64,000 bases of DNA from Angiostrongylus vasorum (GCA_018806985.1 JADANN010000268.1:644519-708518), one strand, 5' to 3'. Counted from the stretch's first letter, positions 42,886-54,615 are shown. The notes: generated by a model from the letters alone, not told the origin. Program-made: numbers and translations.

Positions 42886-44004
42886 GTTTGTCTCTCTCGG
42901 TGCTTGACTAAAGACCGTTATATTGGATCGGCAGTTGGCCTTCGTTCTTTTCATTCCCGTTCTGTCACTTTGACTATGAATTACCAATGTCAATATCAAT
43001 GGTTTTTTTTTCATATCCTCTTCACATTCTATTGGAGATTTCACTATGAAGAAAAAATACTTACTGTGGACTTTCCCCATCTGTTTTTTCTCTTACTTTA
43101 TCCTATTCTCTAACTTGGTTATTTTTTTTAAAACTATCTAAACTCCAAGTCCGTCGAATCTCTTATATAGGAATTTTTGTATCGGAATTTTTACTTCTTC
43201 AGCAAATCTCATTGGTATGCGGATATGTCACCCTTAGAGACAGTAGTTAGCTATTTGTTTAAACCCCGCACGCTTAGGAATTTATCGAAAAACCAGTGAA
43301 GAGATAAAAACATTTTTAAGAAGAAATTCGTTTTTTTCAATGAAGGATAGAATGTGGCTGACGAGGTGTCGACAGGTCCGATGGACGTAGATTGTTTCCC
43401 GTGTTGATAGGCTTTTCATTGTGATTACATAAAAGTTTACGTAGTTCATTCAAATATTTTAGCTTTAATTTTTCACATTTTATAATAATCCTTCTTTCGT
43501 AATCTCCATATCGTGGAGAATTTCGTCCATTTCTGTCGCATCAATATTTCATGGGTTTCGTGCCCATAAGAATAAAACAGAAGAGGACGTCTTCATGGAA
43601 ATATGATTTCATCATTTTCGGCTTCTCTTTTAACTGTATGAAGCAAAAAATAATGGAGGATTAAAAGCGAATAGATTAGTTAGGTCAAGAATGTCTTTTG
43701 GTTTTGTTTACAAACATATGAATTAGATGGTTAAAAACTGTTTGGAACAGTTTACAATCGATTTTCGTTCAAAGACTTCATATTTATGAAGATTGTTGTT
43801 TACGCAACGTCTGTGGACGAGTTTTCGTGTGAGATTTTTCGCGCCCACCAATTTGCGCTCTAGTTATCATCACAATACTTTGCCACCTGTTTTTTTTTCG
43901 GAATCAACAGGCTACGTTTCTGTTCCTTTTGCACTAATTAGTCACTGGCGACTCGATTGGTTTTACTCATTTTTATCCCTTAGTTTTAATTTCACTTCTA
44001 ACGG
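42886..44004. other. no feature recognised
   Basis: AT-rich, probably intron. No repeat family copy was recognised. Confidence 0.3.
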
Positions 44005-44375
44005 TTTACCACCTCATCGTGGCTGGGAGGTGGTCCTCGGTGTCAGGCTGCGATGTACAGAAGGGTTTAATCCCACAGCTGGGTCTCCCAAGTGAGAAGG
44101 ACTCCGGCGTTTCCATCAAGAAGCGCAGTTAAGGGTAATCCAGTACCAGGAATCACCATCGTCCTGGTGTCAAACTAGTCGCATCGTGGCAAATCTTCCT
44201 CTGATCCACAAGGACGGCGACTGCCTGTGGTGGTGACGACCTGGAGTATACCTTGACCAGGCTGTCTTCGCGACTCCAGTGAACCACAATGGCTAAACCA
44301 GCAAGCCTCTGGAGAATGGAAATTATGCTGGTGCCTGCACAAGCATGGAGAACAGGCCATCCGAACATCCAAGTA
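44005..44375 (+). mobile_element. family D SINE-like element, full length (reference copy)
   Basis: GGTTTACCACCTCATCGTGG, A-box-like TGGCTGGGAGG, GCTGCGATGTACAGAAGGGT, B-box-like GGGTTTAATCCC, GGGTCTCCCAAGTGAGAAGG, GTCCTGGTGTCAAACTAGTC, ACCACAATGGCTAAACCAGC, GAATGGAAATTATGCTGGTG, and a tail ending CATCCAAGTAAGTAAG. No homology to the A/B core. Confidence 0.65.
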
Positions 44376-44464
44376 AGTAAGTTGTTGTTCCTATTACCAA
44401 TAGTCTTTTTCCATTCAATCAATTTAATTCTTCTCATCGGAACTTTGGTGTTTTGAATTCGATG

Positions 44465-44634
44465 CAGGCCACAATCATAAGTCTGGAGCAATTTGGATAC
44501 CGGATTCTCGCCGGCAGTGTTGAAAGCATCACGTCATTTGAGCACTTTGTTCGGAACGGCGTTTTTCATTTTCCTGTGGCGTTTTATGGTCAAATGGATT
44601 TTTTTTTGCCGACTAATCTTGACGTTAATATCTA
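44465..44634 (+). other. open frame after acceptor-like site
   Basis: After GAATTCGATGCAG the frame ATIISLEQFGYRILAGSVES, ITSFEHFVRNGVFHFPVAFY, GQMDFFLPTNLDVNI runs to a stop. It is protein-like, but no partner exon was found. Confidence 0.25.
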
Positions 44635-45734
44635 GCTCCAAAAAAAAACATGTGCTGTAGATTTATCACCACCTAGCAAAGATTTTCTAATTTTCTCATG
44701 AGAAGAATCTCCAGCTGGTTTGCTACGAGGTCATGTGGAACGCTCCCGACTTGTTCTAATAGCCCTCTAAGGAACACTCTTTGTTAAACTCGTACCAAAT
44801 GCGACCTTTCGTCCGCTGAAGTGCTAGATGGATTCAGCAGATAGGCTATCCACTAGTTTCTCCTGTGTAAAACTGTCCTATATCATTCGTGTACAAGTTA
44901 CCTTATTCTGGTATGCGTGAGTCCTAGCAGTTGTTTACCGCGTCATCGTTGCTGGTTAGTGCTCTCAAATGCTGCCGACTACGATCGGTTCATAGGTTCG
45001 ATTTTCGATTCAATAGCGAGGGTTCATTTCCAATACGGCTTCTCAAGTTGAGAAGCAGTTCCATATTTTCATCTGAAAACTAAGCTAAGGATAAACCAAT
45101 TTTAGGACTTATTTCAATCATAGGAACAAATTCTCCACTGGGTAACAAGTGATAATGACCTGCTAGGGCTTTAGCATGCCTTGCAGGGGATGGATTACTT
45201 ACCCAACTAAGAGTTTACTAGTCAAACTTACAAGTGAACATTGTACTAGGACGTCCACGATTCTCCGTGATTCGTAAAGGCGATAATACACTACAGTACA
45301 CCATACTGCTATACCAATACGCTCAAGTATTCACGTATTCAAGTAAGTATACATGAATGGGCTAATGCGCTTGTTTATTGGCGGTGTGTATACTGCCTGT
45401 CGATTTCGTCTAGCTAAAGATTTGTAGCGAAGTAAGTGAGAAGTGGGCGGAAGGTGGTACTCATCTCCAAAGATTATGCTATACATGGCCTCTGAAAAAA
45501 TTGGACCCGCTATTGTTTGGCATGGTCCTGCACTGCCATGTCAGAACCCAACAAGCTCAGTTCACGGGTACGGTTTCGCAAAAATTAGTGCAAATGAAGC
45601 GCTACACATGACATGTGGATTGCTGTTCATATCATTCTATAGAGCATAGCTTACAGTGTAGTTCTTGCATGCGAAGGAATGAGATTAGAGAAATTTTCGG
45701 TGCCTATTAAAATCATTCAATGATTAAAAGGATT
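44635..45734. other. no supported gene; family D scrap
   Basis: 44930-45070 (TTTACCGCGTCATCGTTGCT, TTCTCAAGTTGAGAAGCAG) resembles the D head. The rest is featureless. Confidence 0.35.
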
Positions 45735-45990
45735 TCTAGTAAAAAAGCGATAAAAGATGAGCTCTAGTGCGGACGCTGAAAGTTGCTCAAGAATGCGCCA
45801 TGCATTCGACCTCAATCATGGCGTTGTGAAGGAGAATGACTGCATTTTTAGCCCAAACAATGACTTCCTAGAGTCTACCGATTTGCCATCTCAGTGTTCT
45901 TATCCTCTCAGACAACTCTGCCACAATCTTTCGACATCGGAGGGGCAGAGATCTTGGTCGTGTCTGCCGAGCTGGTTCTTTCTATCATGC
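45735..45990 (-). mobile_element. SINE-like family A copy, old
   Basis: Plus strand: ATGCGCCATGCATTCGACCT, TAGCCCAAACAATGACTTCC, TCTTATCCTCTCAGACAACT, CGACATCGGAGGGGCAGAGA. The head is not clear. Confidence 0.55.
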
Positions 45991-46449
45991 TCTAGCGATT
46001 ATATAAAATGATTATAGGATGTCTAATGTTTTCGCCTCCAGATGCTTCCATAAAAGCTTAAAAGACATGGAAAGTTGATATCGCTGTAGGAACTGCTCTA
46101 ATCGCTACCATATCAATTCAAGGGACCCTCCATAGCACTAAAGGAGCATCACTTTATTGGTCTGAGACGGATTCGACCAGTGAGTTCCGAGCACTAATCT
46201 GATCGTATCGTTTTCTAAACGACATTCACTGAATAAACTTGGAACAACAAATGAAACGCGACGTTAATCACTCTGAAGAAGACGTTCGCAGCTGATATCA
46301 TTTGCAAAAAAGTGCTGAAGAATGAGGATGTAGTCAAAAAGTGGTATACAGTTGGCAGAGAACATTTTTATCGTTGATTTGATGACTCGACGACATCGGT
46401 GTGATTGGACAAGTCAAATAAAAGGGAGAATTAAAGAATGAATGGATAC
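45991..46449. other. no feature recognised
   Basis: Short decayed segments only. Confidence 0.3.
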
Positions 46450-46875
46450 ATTTCGGGTTTTTCATTTTTACTTGGATACTCGGACGGCCCGTCTTCACTG
46501 GCTGTGCGGGCCTCAGCATAATTTCCATTTTCCGGGAATTTGCTGGTGTAGCCATTGTGGTTCGCTGGAGTTCCGTGGACAGCCTGGCCAAAGTCTGCCC
46601 CAGGTACTCACCACCACGAGGCAGTTGTAGCCCTTGTGGATTAGAGGGAGACTTGCCACCCACCACGCGACTCATTTGATGCTAAAACGGTGGCGGATCC
46701 TGGTATTGGTTTACTCCTAAGCTTCCTAATTGAAACGCTGGTTTCCTTTTCAGCTTGGGAGACTGCTGGAGGGATGAATCCCCATCCCCCGCTCTACATC
46801 ACAGCCCGACACTCAGGAGCACCTACCAGCCACGATGAGGCGGTAAACCGTTGGGAGGGTCTTTCATTTTACCGC
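46450..46875 (-). mobile_element. family D SINE-like element, full length
   Basis: Minus strand from 46855: GGTTTACCGCCTCATCGTGG, CTGGTAGGTGCTCCTGAGTG, CAGTCTCCCAAGCTGAAAAG, AAGGGCTACAACTGCCTCGT, GACTTTGGCCAGGCTGTCCA, GAACCACAATGGCTACACCA, GGGCCGTCCGAGTATCCAAG. Confidence 0.7.
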
Positions 46876-48194
46876 AGACAAAAACAAAGACCGTAATATA
46901 TGGCTTGTACTCCACTGTAATATCTAGAATAACAACAGTAATTACACCAACATTAATAGTACTTGGACATTCAGTTGGTTCGTCTTCACATTCCATGCGA
47001 ATTTCTGCACTTTTCGTTTAATTGTTTTCTGATCATCACCCATGGCAATGAAAAGATTCGCTTGTGGAATCAGCTGGAGCTTGAGGATATGGAAGCTGAT
47101 CCCAGCTGTGGATACATCTGGCTTACTAGCGCAACAATTGTGTCATCCCATGGTTTTAGTGATCTCCGTCGAGGTCATCGTTGAGATCCCGCTTTTGCAG
47201 AATCCACTCTGGAGCTGATCCTGTTTATTTATGGTCGTGCGTTCTCATTCATTATATGGCTGGCCGAACAGCCTTTCGATGTTTGCTTTTTTGAGACATT
47301 TCGCACTGGGTCTCAATCCCAAGAGCGATGATACGGTCATTGTCAACGCCAACAATTTGCGGTTTGTTTTCTGAGCAACTCTGACCAGTCCCTTCTTCTG
47401 AAGCACGTCACCCTACGTCGACTTCCCACGGTTTATACTTCCACGTCTTGCTTTTTATTCAATTACTCATCTAGTTAAATAATTGATGGGCAAATCAGCT
47501 AAAGTAAAATAGTAACCCATGAACGAGTATGATTGTTTCTTCGTCTCTTTATCTATTTGCTCTTTTTATTCTCCGCTTTCTTCGTACCTGAACAGAAATT
47601 GACAGTAATACCAATTTGGAATAAGCTTAATATCTTTTTAAGGATGAATAAAAATCCGTTCTTATTGAAAAATAGAAGATCTAGGAAGTGATCCAGAAAT
47701 TGCTAGACTTTGCTGGCTAGAACATTTCCACAGCTTCTGTACACATTTCTTCCTGCGTTGTTTTTTTTCAGTGATTTTGTGGTTTCTTGTAAGCTTTCAT
47801 TTTTAGCTTTAATCTTGCAAGCATTTCTTTCTTCAGGTTTAACCTGTACCCCTATTGTTTTCGATTCCCAACCGACTTTATCAGCAATGAGTGGCGCTTA
47901 GCGTTTGTTTGATTTTCGTCGTCTAGTGAGATCTTTGCGCAAATTTTAACTAAACGTCAGCTGTTTTTCTTTTCTACTCTTTTGTTCACTGCAAGGAGAA
48001 AAAAAACGAAAAGCGTCCAAGCTGAGCCTTACGAAAGAGATGTGGTTAGAGGCATCGTTGTTCTTAAGGGTTATTGAGGTTACGTAGTATCATCATTGTT
48101 CCTAATTGTGATGTCGCTTGGACCCTGTTCTATGGGCTATCCATGCCCCTTTCCTTGTTCCTCAAGAGTCTGTAAAATGCTCACAAACTCGTCT
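46876..48194. other. no supported gene
   Basis: Two acceptor-like sites (GTTTTTTTTCAG near 47772, TTTCTTCAG near 47836) precede a short frame LTCTPIVFDSQPTLSAMSGA without donor. Otherwise AT-rich. Confidence 0.3.
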
Positions 48195-48345
48195 AGGAGT
48201 CTGGAATGATAGAGGACACTGAATCGGTATATCACTAGGCCTCAGGAAGTTAAAAGGCCAAATATGCACTTATTCGCGGCTATTGTATTGGAGTGGAATT
48301 CATGATGCATTCTCACGGGATTGGTTAACGTCGAACGCTCTAGCA
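48195..48345 (+). mobile_element. family A 3' portion
   Basis: GGACACTGAATCGGTATATC, GGCCAAATATGCACTTATTC, GATTGGTTAACGTCGAACGC. Confidence 0.5.
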
Positions 48346-48620
48346 CTTAAGGTTAGCGATGTTGCCTTAACTCAATACAAGTTCGCATTGATTGTGATGT
48401 CAGGCGACAACGGAGCCGCAAGAGAAGAAGGTTTCCTTGCCATTCCCGGAATGGTCGGCTAGTTGCCAAGTGACTCGTTCCAGCGACGAGTGGACTGTGG
48501 CTGGCTGATCTCCGTCTGTGTGAGCGTCCATGAACTAGTGGACTTTTTGTACGCTGTCGAATGGCTTTTTTTCATTGTTCTACCACTCTGTTCTAAATTG
48601 GCCGCAGTTATTTTATTTAG

Positions 48621-48820
48621 ATCTTAAAGGCTGTCCACCCTCACCGAATGAGGAGATTTCCACTTATTTTCCTCTTAGGCATGGCTCTCTAGTGTTGCAT
48701 TCATCATCATCTGACATCATGAAACCGGACAATGCTGATTCTGTCGCTAACCAGTGGAGTTGTCAGCTGATAAAAAGGCAAAAATTATTTTTCAAACTTG
48801 GATTATATGCTACTTTTTAA
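48621..48820 (+). CDS. candidate (possibly alternative terminal) exon
   Basis: Acceptor TTATTTTATTTAG. The frame LKGCPPSPNEEISTYFPLRH, GSLVLHSSSSDIMKPDNADS, VANQWSCQLIKRQ continues to TAA at 48818-48820. It begins two bases into a codon, so it could follow the exon at 40414-40492. No good donor is visible, which suggests a terminal exon if real. Confidence 0.3.
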
Positions 48821-48862
48821 GCTAATTCGTCCATTAAACCCCGATTCCACTTTTTTTTACAG

Positions 48863-48992
48863 CGTGCCACTTTTTGTAAGTAGTTTTTCTTATGAAATCA
48901 ACCGGCTTCCTTCCACAAAGTTCATAACTGTTCGTGCTGCTGGTGAAATGCAGGCTATTACAATCTGCCCCGTCCGTATTTTTCCTACTTAA
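48863..48992 (+). CDS. candidate terminal exon
   Basis: Excellent acceptor CTTTTTTTTACAG at 48862. The frame VPLFVSSFSYEINRLPSTKF then ITVRAAGEMQAITICPVRIF, PT and TAA. A GTAAGT lies 14 bases in, so a 13-base microexon is the alternative reading. No family recognised. Confidence 0.25.
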
Positions 48993-49062
48993 TGTGGCTC
49001 AATGGTAGTATTTACTTCACTGGAATCGGAACATTATGGTTCGAATTCACTTTCATCGGTCC
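48993..49062 (+). repeat. tRNA-like segment with both Pol III boxes
   Basis: TGGCTCAATGG (48995-49005) and GGTTCGAATTC (49038-49048) match the A and B boxes at normal spacing. No acceptor-stem pairing was found, so it is read as a SINE head of yet another type, not a tRNA gene. Confidence 0.4.
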
Positions 49063-49259
49063 ATTTAAAAAAGCGTGAAAGGTTAGATAAGTCCAACGCC
49101 TTGTTAGACGTCTTCAAGTTTAATAGTGACTCAATTGTTATTGTTGTAGGGTATCATCCTGTAGATGGCGATAGTACTGTGAAAGTGATGGCGCAGCGTT
49201 CCATCCATTGCTAGAAGAACTTAGAGAGGTGGATTTGAACTTATGGAGGTGTTTGGCTG

Positions 49260-49365
49260 GGTAGATTGCGGTCAACTTGCCCTTTCCAGGGTCTGAGGAA
49301 GGCGAAATCCGCCGAAACGTCAGTTGTTGGGTGAATAGAGAAATAAAATAACACCTCGTGTTTGC
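49260..49365 (+). mobile_element. solo PLE end with hammerhead-like motif
   Basis: TTCCAGGGTCTGAGGAAGGC, GCCGAAACGTCAGTTGTTGG, GTGAATAGAGAAATAAAATA. No PLE coding sequence adjoins. Confidence 0.5.
49293..49321 (+). ncRNA. hammerhead-like motif, best-formed copy
   Basis: CTGAGGA, A, GGCG-AAATC-CGCC (perfect 4-bp stem II), GAAAC, GTC. Every conserved core position of the short hammerhead is present. Stem III would be zero or one base pair, as in minimal PLE hammerheads, which may act as dimers. Confidence 0.7.
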
Positions 49366-49489
49366 TAAACAAGAATATGAAAAACTTAAAGACATTTTTG
49401 AAAAGCTATTTTCTATTCAAAGAGCGGACATTTAACTGGAGTTCTCACATTGCTGTTAAATTTTATTATTTTTATTATTTTTTATTTTA

Positions 49490-49835
49490 TTTGGTCTGTC
49501 TATTGTGCGGATTCCAGCACTTCTCACATTCGATTCGTTTCCTCGCATCCATTGTCCCCGAAAATCTTCCAACTTTTACGCGTAGCGTCGGTTGTTGCTT
49601 GAGAATTTTCATTTCATGTTAAATGTAAAGTGTTGGTCCAGCAATTCTCCCTGGAGTCCTGGGATAGCCGGGTTGGAGCGTTCCCAATTAGATTACAGAG
49701 AGAGGTTTTTTTCCCAGACAAGTCCGGCTCCAGTTCCACGACCTCGGAGGGATGAGAGGCTTGGCTGGCCCAGCGCGGAATCGAACTGGCACCATGCTCG
49801 TGATGACGGACATCACTACTACTGTGCTATCCGTT
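49490..49835 (-). mobile_element. SINE-like family B copy, full length
   Basis: Plus strand: GATTCCAGCACTTCTCACAT, TCGATTCGTTTCCTCGCATCC, AATCTTCCAACTTTTACGCG, CCAGACAAGTCCGGCTCCAG, ACGACCTCGGAGGGATGAGA, GGAATCGAACTGGCACCATG, CATCACTACTACTGTGCTAT. Confidence 0.85.
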
Positions 49836-51419
49836 ACATTGTTATTAGATGGTGAATGAAAGTAGGTGTTCATTGATGTAGCGAGGATAGCGAGTAGTAA
49901 GAGTTTACAGCGTTACTGGGATTATCGACATGTAAATATATTGACAACATTTTATTGGGATCTTTGTGACCGACTGCGTACAATGTTATGTCTAGAAAGC
50001 CTTCACCTACTACTCGTTCATCTTTTTGCCTTCCCCCTTTCTCTGTCTGCAATTCTGCCTCTCTTTTCTCCTGTCTCTCGCTTTGCCTTTGTATGTCTAT
50101 GCAAATGCGAATCCATTTATGACAGAAAACAAATAACAAATTCGAAGCATTGTTCAATGATTTCTGTTTTCGAAACATCGTATTCCGAGCCACTTCTCTT
50201 TCTCTTAATGTGGTTCTTCTTCTAACTTCCTACACTCCTTTTATACCTCTTCCATTCTAAGTTTCCATCTGCACCCTGAGTGTTTTACTATGTCTCTGTT
50301 CCTGCCCCTCTCCCTATCCCTCTCTTCGTTCCTTTCTATCTCCTCCTTTCTCTTTCCCTCTAGCTACTCCTTTCTCTTTCCCTTTCTCTCCTTCTTTTTT
50401 TCTTTCCCTCTTCCTTTGTATTATTCGGTATTTAAAAAGTAGACATGTCTGTGACATAATGAAGAACCTAAAGCATACATTGACAGTGCTCATGTCGAGG
50501 CATCCTACTTGTGGTCTGGCTCGTATTTTCTTCGTGTGATTCTTTCTCTCACCTCCTATCTCTATTCTCTTTCTATCTCATAAACATTTAAACACTTTTC
50601 TGTCGTTGTATAATGTGAATCTTTTGATTGGTTTTTTGCTTGCGATACGGCTGGCCTGGAACCCGTTCCCCCCTTTCATTCAGACGTCGAGCGCGCTTCA
50701 TCGTCCTCATCACCTCAGCACCGCCACCGCCGCCTCCGCTATTCACCTCCTCTTCGCTTCTCCCCTGCTACTATCACATGCAGTCACCACCGTATCTTTC
50801 GCGGTAGTTGTTATACTTACTTCCATACCTCTGACTGTTTCTACTACTTTTCATTTCAATCGTATTGCAGTACGATCCGACAAGAAGCATAGTAGTTTTC
50901 TTCTGGATGATCGTTTGTTATCGAAAATAATTTCATTCTACCATTTAGGTTTAGGCCATTATGGACTAAGTCACCTCTTATATTTCAGGAGCGCATTGTT
51001 CGTCTTTTTTAAAGACGCTACAAATGAGTTTTGATCAAAGTGATAAAACATGGCAAATAAGTTAAATGAAGTATGATAGTCATATGTGGCATATCTTGCT
51101 ATGTGAATAGACTGGGACGATAACAAGAGCTAATCGGTTCGTTTACCCCTGTTTGTAAAGATCGTTAAGAAGGTCACACCCGTCGCCGCTGAATCCGCTA
51201 ATTGCTGTAGAGAAACCAGGGAGTAGGATCCTGGCTAAATCTGGAAGCTGATTTCCGTAGTTGGCGTTGAAGCTGAACTACTTATCGAATATCGATGGAT
51301 TTCCCCCAGTGATGTGGAATAGCCGGATTTCGTTAGCATCCTGATGTGCCACTGCATCAGATTCCGATGTGACAGAAGGTAATTGGTAGCAATTCATTTA
51401 ATATGTCCACGTATTTCAG
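49836..51419. other. pyrimidine-rich DNA, one ambiguous exon candidate
   Basis: 50180-50420 is a long TCTTTCCC-type tract. 50684-50803 has a good acceptor CCCTTTCATTCAG and a donor GCG|GTAGTT with three possible frames (one APPPPPPLFTSSSLLPCYYH, one VERASSSSSPQHRHRRLRYS). None could be chosen. A 142-codon frame from 50606 crosses it. Confidence 0.3.
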
Positions 51420-51511
51420 CAATCAAGCGATACGAACACCACTGACTCGTCGCCGGATCTTGCAACGTGAAAGGCTGCTGAACGGCTTTAATTCGCTGAT
51501 TTCTGGAACGC
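51420..51511 (+). CDS. candidate coding exon
   Basis: Acceptor CCACGTATTTCAG and donor AACGC|GTACGTG. The frame NQAIRTPLTRRRILQRERLL then NGFNSLISGT is basic. A shorter alternative (QSSDTNTTDSSPDLA, donor GTGAAAG) is also open. Phases (enter 2, leave 1) do not match its neighbours directly. Confidence 0.3.
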
Positions 51512-52529
51512 GTACGTGACACAAATATTAAATAATTTTCCCTTTTTTTAATGTTTTTTTTCGTTCTTCGGTTACTCTATGATGATAGTGATGACGGTGC
51601 GCTCAAAGAGTATGATGGGAACTTTCGTCTTAACCCTTGCCATTCGTGATCTTACGAAATTACTCTTTGCTTAGGCTACATTTCGCTCCCACATATGAAT
51701 TCGAAACTATCGTCCCAGCATGGATAGGGACATGGTATGTGCCTTAGCTTGGATTTATGATGTACGGCGGATTCGATTCATACAACCGGTGCGATCTCAC
51801 ATTCTGAGGGGAAACACATCTTACATCTCATCTCTACATCTACATCTCTATCCAAAAGCTCAGCCATGAAAAAAAACCTATACCATAACACGCAGCTAGT
51901 CTATAGAAACCTAATCGGCAGATATAGAAAACCTCCTTTCCCGATTTCCAAGACTAGCGACATACTGTGGTGGTGCTCTAAAAATGCTCTACTATGGGTT
52001 TTCTGGAACTTCATGGTAAAAAGTCTAACAAGAATTCTTTCGAAACGTCAGTATTCTTGCGATAATAATGAGTCGTGTAATTAGTCGACTAACTAGTTGA
52101 TTCGGCGAGAGGTCTAAATGATGGGACAATAGAATGAGACGCATCTAGTGAAGAACTTTCTTCGTGTTAAAACCGCGCCATGACCAATCGATCCTACATT
52201 AATCCCCGTAAAGGATGGAAGTACTGTCAAAATCTGTTTAACATATTCTTATACGTCTTCTCTAAAATACCTTTATTCAATTTTTCTTGTTTTGCAAAGC
52301 GGTCTAAAGAATTTCTCGAGAAAAATGGAATGAATGTTCAGAGCCTAGTGTTATGCAGAAAACTGAATCCGTGAAGCAACTCGGTGTCTCCACACTCGAC
52401 ATTACCAAGCCGTCATCGCGGTTAGTATGCATTCCAGTAGAATTCTGCCGTCTTGGGTTATAAATATAACGCATATTCTCCATAATTTATTCTTTATGGA
52501 ATATTAAATAGTGTCCAAAGGTTTAGCAG
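51512..52529. other. intron-like, no feature recognised
   Basis: A GAAACGTCAG at 52038-52047 lacks the other hammerhead core strings. No exon was found. Confidence 0.35.
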
Positions 52530-52792
52530 TGGTCATGGTGCAACGAAACCGCGTCCTCCGTGAAACCTCGTGATTTGGCGCAACGTTCAGTAACATGGAC
52601 CCAAACAAGCGGTGTAGAGCAATTACCAACGTGCGGAACATCTGACGACGTCAAATGTGTCACTACTTCTTCAGAGGACGGCGTCGGAACGGCGGCAACG
52701 GCTTCCGTTTCTACGGCAGATGAGTGTTCGACATTTGATGTTGCCACAAGTGGGGAGTGTTCTCCGTCAAATAAGGCAATCTTACGGAGGAG
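52530..52792 (+). CDS. Ser/Thr-rich exon of the multi-exon plus-strand gene
   Basis: Acceptor GTTTAGCAG at 52529 (or 52526; same frame), with an in-frame TAG just upstream marking intron. Donor GAGGAG|GTTGGT at 52793. The frame starts WSWCNETASSVKPRDLAQRS and continues through Thr/Ser/Cys-rich sequence with acidic patches (SSEDGVGTAATASVSTADEC) to SNKAILRR. It leaves phase 2 (AG), which with G at 54616 gives Arg. No signal peptide, membrane segment or known domain, so it is probably a disordered intracellular region. Confidence 0.6.
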
Positions 52793-53109
52793 GTTGGTGT
52801 TTTTTTTTAAGTGTCTAGGTTCAGGTCAGACGGCACAGATTTTTTTCTGCGCGTAGAGTGAACGTACCTGTATATCACCATCAAGAACTCGTTCTACTAG
52901 TTCTATTTAATGAAGATACTGCAAAAATGGAAACGACTACTATCGGAATAATGGTTGCTTTAGTTGTACTTTGATGTTCACCCTCGAACATCCAAAGTAA
53001 GCATAAAAATCGTTCCTATTGGCAGCAAATATTCGTATATAAACTCATGCCTTATTTTATCAGAACGTAAAACCATTTAATGAAAAAAAACGTTTACGTA
53101 AAACGTAAA

Positions 53110-53375
53110 AATCAATCACTGAGTGATGTCTCATGCATTGGTGTGAATTCATAATATGGTAGAAATGAATCAATTGAGTGCCTATTTACCGTGTACAATG
53201 ACTTGCGGTGACACACTAATATTCATCGGAGTGCTTTTATCGCTCAAACAACTTGATACCAATTTGTAGATATCGGTGATACTAAAGGCTTGGTTTGCTT
53301 AGAGAGCAGAACAGAAAGAGAGAATACGTATGTATTGCGCAGTATCTCCAATCATCGTCCAAGACGCGTCTTCTC
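53110..53375 (-). mobile_element. SINE-like family A copy, old
   Basis: Plus strand: GTGTACAATGACTTGCGGTG, CAACTTGATACCAATTTGTA, CTAAAGGCTTGGTTTGCTTA, GTATTGCGCAGTATCTCCAA. Confidence 0.5.
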
Positions 53376-54104
53376 CTATTCTAGTGTAATTCGTTAATAC
53401 CTATTCGAAATTTGTCCTGGGCTTCCTGGTTTTTTGTTCACATGTGGAGTTTTTTAGTCCTGGTTCTACTGGTGAGTGGCATAGAGGAATGAGATGCTGT
53501 AAGAAAACAAGAGGAAAGTGTTTTGTGATAGAAGACACCGGGTACAGCTTACTGCCGTGGTGCACTATATATGGTTAAAATTTTATAGAAGTGTATGTAA
53601 ATAAGAACTGAACGTTTCTGTTTTTTCTAACTGGTATGACAACGAAAATCTTACGATACCCATCTGAATAATTCGATGGCTCTGTGTACAAAATGATGGA
53701 ACGATGCTAAGGGGGTATGAGACGCTGTTGGGCGTGGTTAGGGCTTTTAGCAGTTGCATAAGTAGACAGGTTTCCATTACGTTGTCAACAGATTCCGCCA
53801 AAGTAATTCTGTCATTTACGCACATTCGTTCCTTGTTCCTGTTTCCCCATATGGAAAAAATGGGAAGTCTTTCCCACACTAGAGCAAGCCGATATTGTAT
53901 ACTGTTAAAGATATATTAGTTAGAAGGGACTTAATTAAATGGAGAACAAATTGATAAAAGGTTGAGGAAAAACTGAAATGTGTGCATGTTTGTATGCATG
54001 TGTATGTAGGTTTGTATCTGTATATGCATGATTTCTGTGGGTAAGTGAAAAAAGTTCTACTCCTGCAAGAAGTCAACCTATTCCCCCACAATAAACGCCT
54101 AATT

Positions 54105-54370
54105 CTTAGGCGTTTATAGCGCATTGGTAAGCGGTGCCTTACAATTTCAAACGTGGTCATCAGTTCCACCATACTTCCCGGGAAAATCCAACCCTCTTCT
54201 CTTTGGGGTTGACAGATTATTACCCGGCTTCTGAAGCGTAGAAATCAGTGAAGTGGTACATCAGTAGGCTCGCCAGAAACTTATTGTTTAAGTCAGATAT
54301 GCATTCGATCACCTCTACGATACTGTAAATAGAATTGAATGCATGACGCATTTCTGAGCGATCAATCGAC
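54105..54370 (+). mobile_element. SINE-like family A copy, old
   Basis: GGCGTTTATAGCGCATTGGT, GTCATCAGTTCCACC (decayed B box), CAGATATGCATTCGATCACC, AATGCATGACGCATTTCTGA. It is followed directly by a family D tail. Confidence 0.6.
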
Positions 54371-54515
54371 GACCTGGGGCAGACTTTGGCCAGGCTCTCT
54401 TCGGGATTCCAGGGTAACCACAATGGCTCAGCCAGCAAATCTCCGAAAAATGGTGATTATGCTGGTGCCCGCACAACTAGTGATGACGGGCCGTTCAAAT
54501 ATCAAGTAATCGACG
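54371..54515 (+). repeat. family D 3' portion
   Basis: ACCTGGGGCAGACTTTGGCC, GGGATTCCAGGGTAACCACA, GCCAGCAAATCTCCGAAAAA, GATGACGGGCCGTTCAAATA. Confidence 0.7.
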
Positions 54516-54615
54516 CCAGAAGCTCTGGCGTTCTTATCTACTTCTTATAGAAGTCAATCAATGTGCATGATTGCACCCTTTCCGTTATCGTTCCATTAGT
54601 TCCGAGACTTTTCAG

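Noticed and set aside
48397..48430. First exon MSGDNGAAREE followed by GTTTCC
   Set aside because: Only 11 codons, weak donor, no next exon.
50606..51034. 142-codon plus-strand frame
   Set aside because: No domain, odd composition, and possible splice sites inside it that favour other frames.
52020..52050. GAAACGTCAG resembling a hammerhead end
   Set aside because: The first core string reads CTAACAA and no stem II with proper closing fits.
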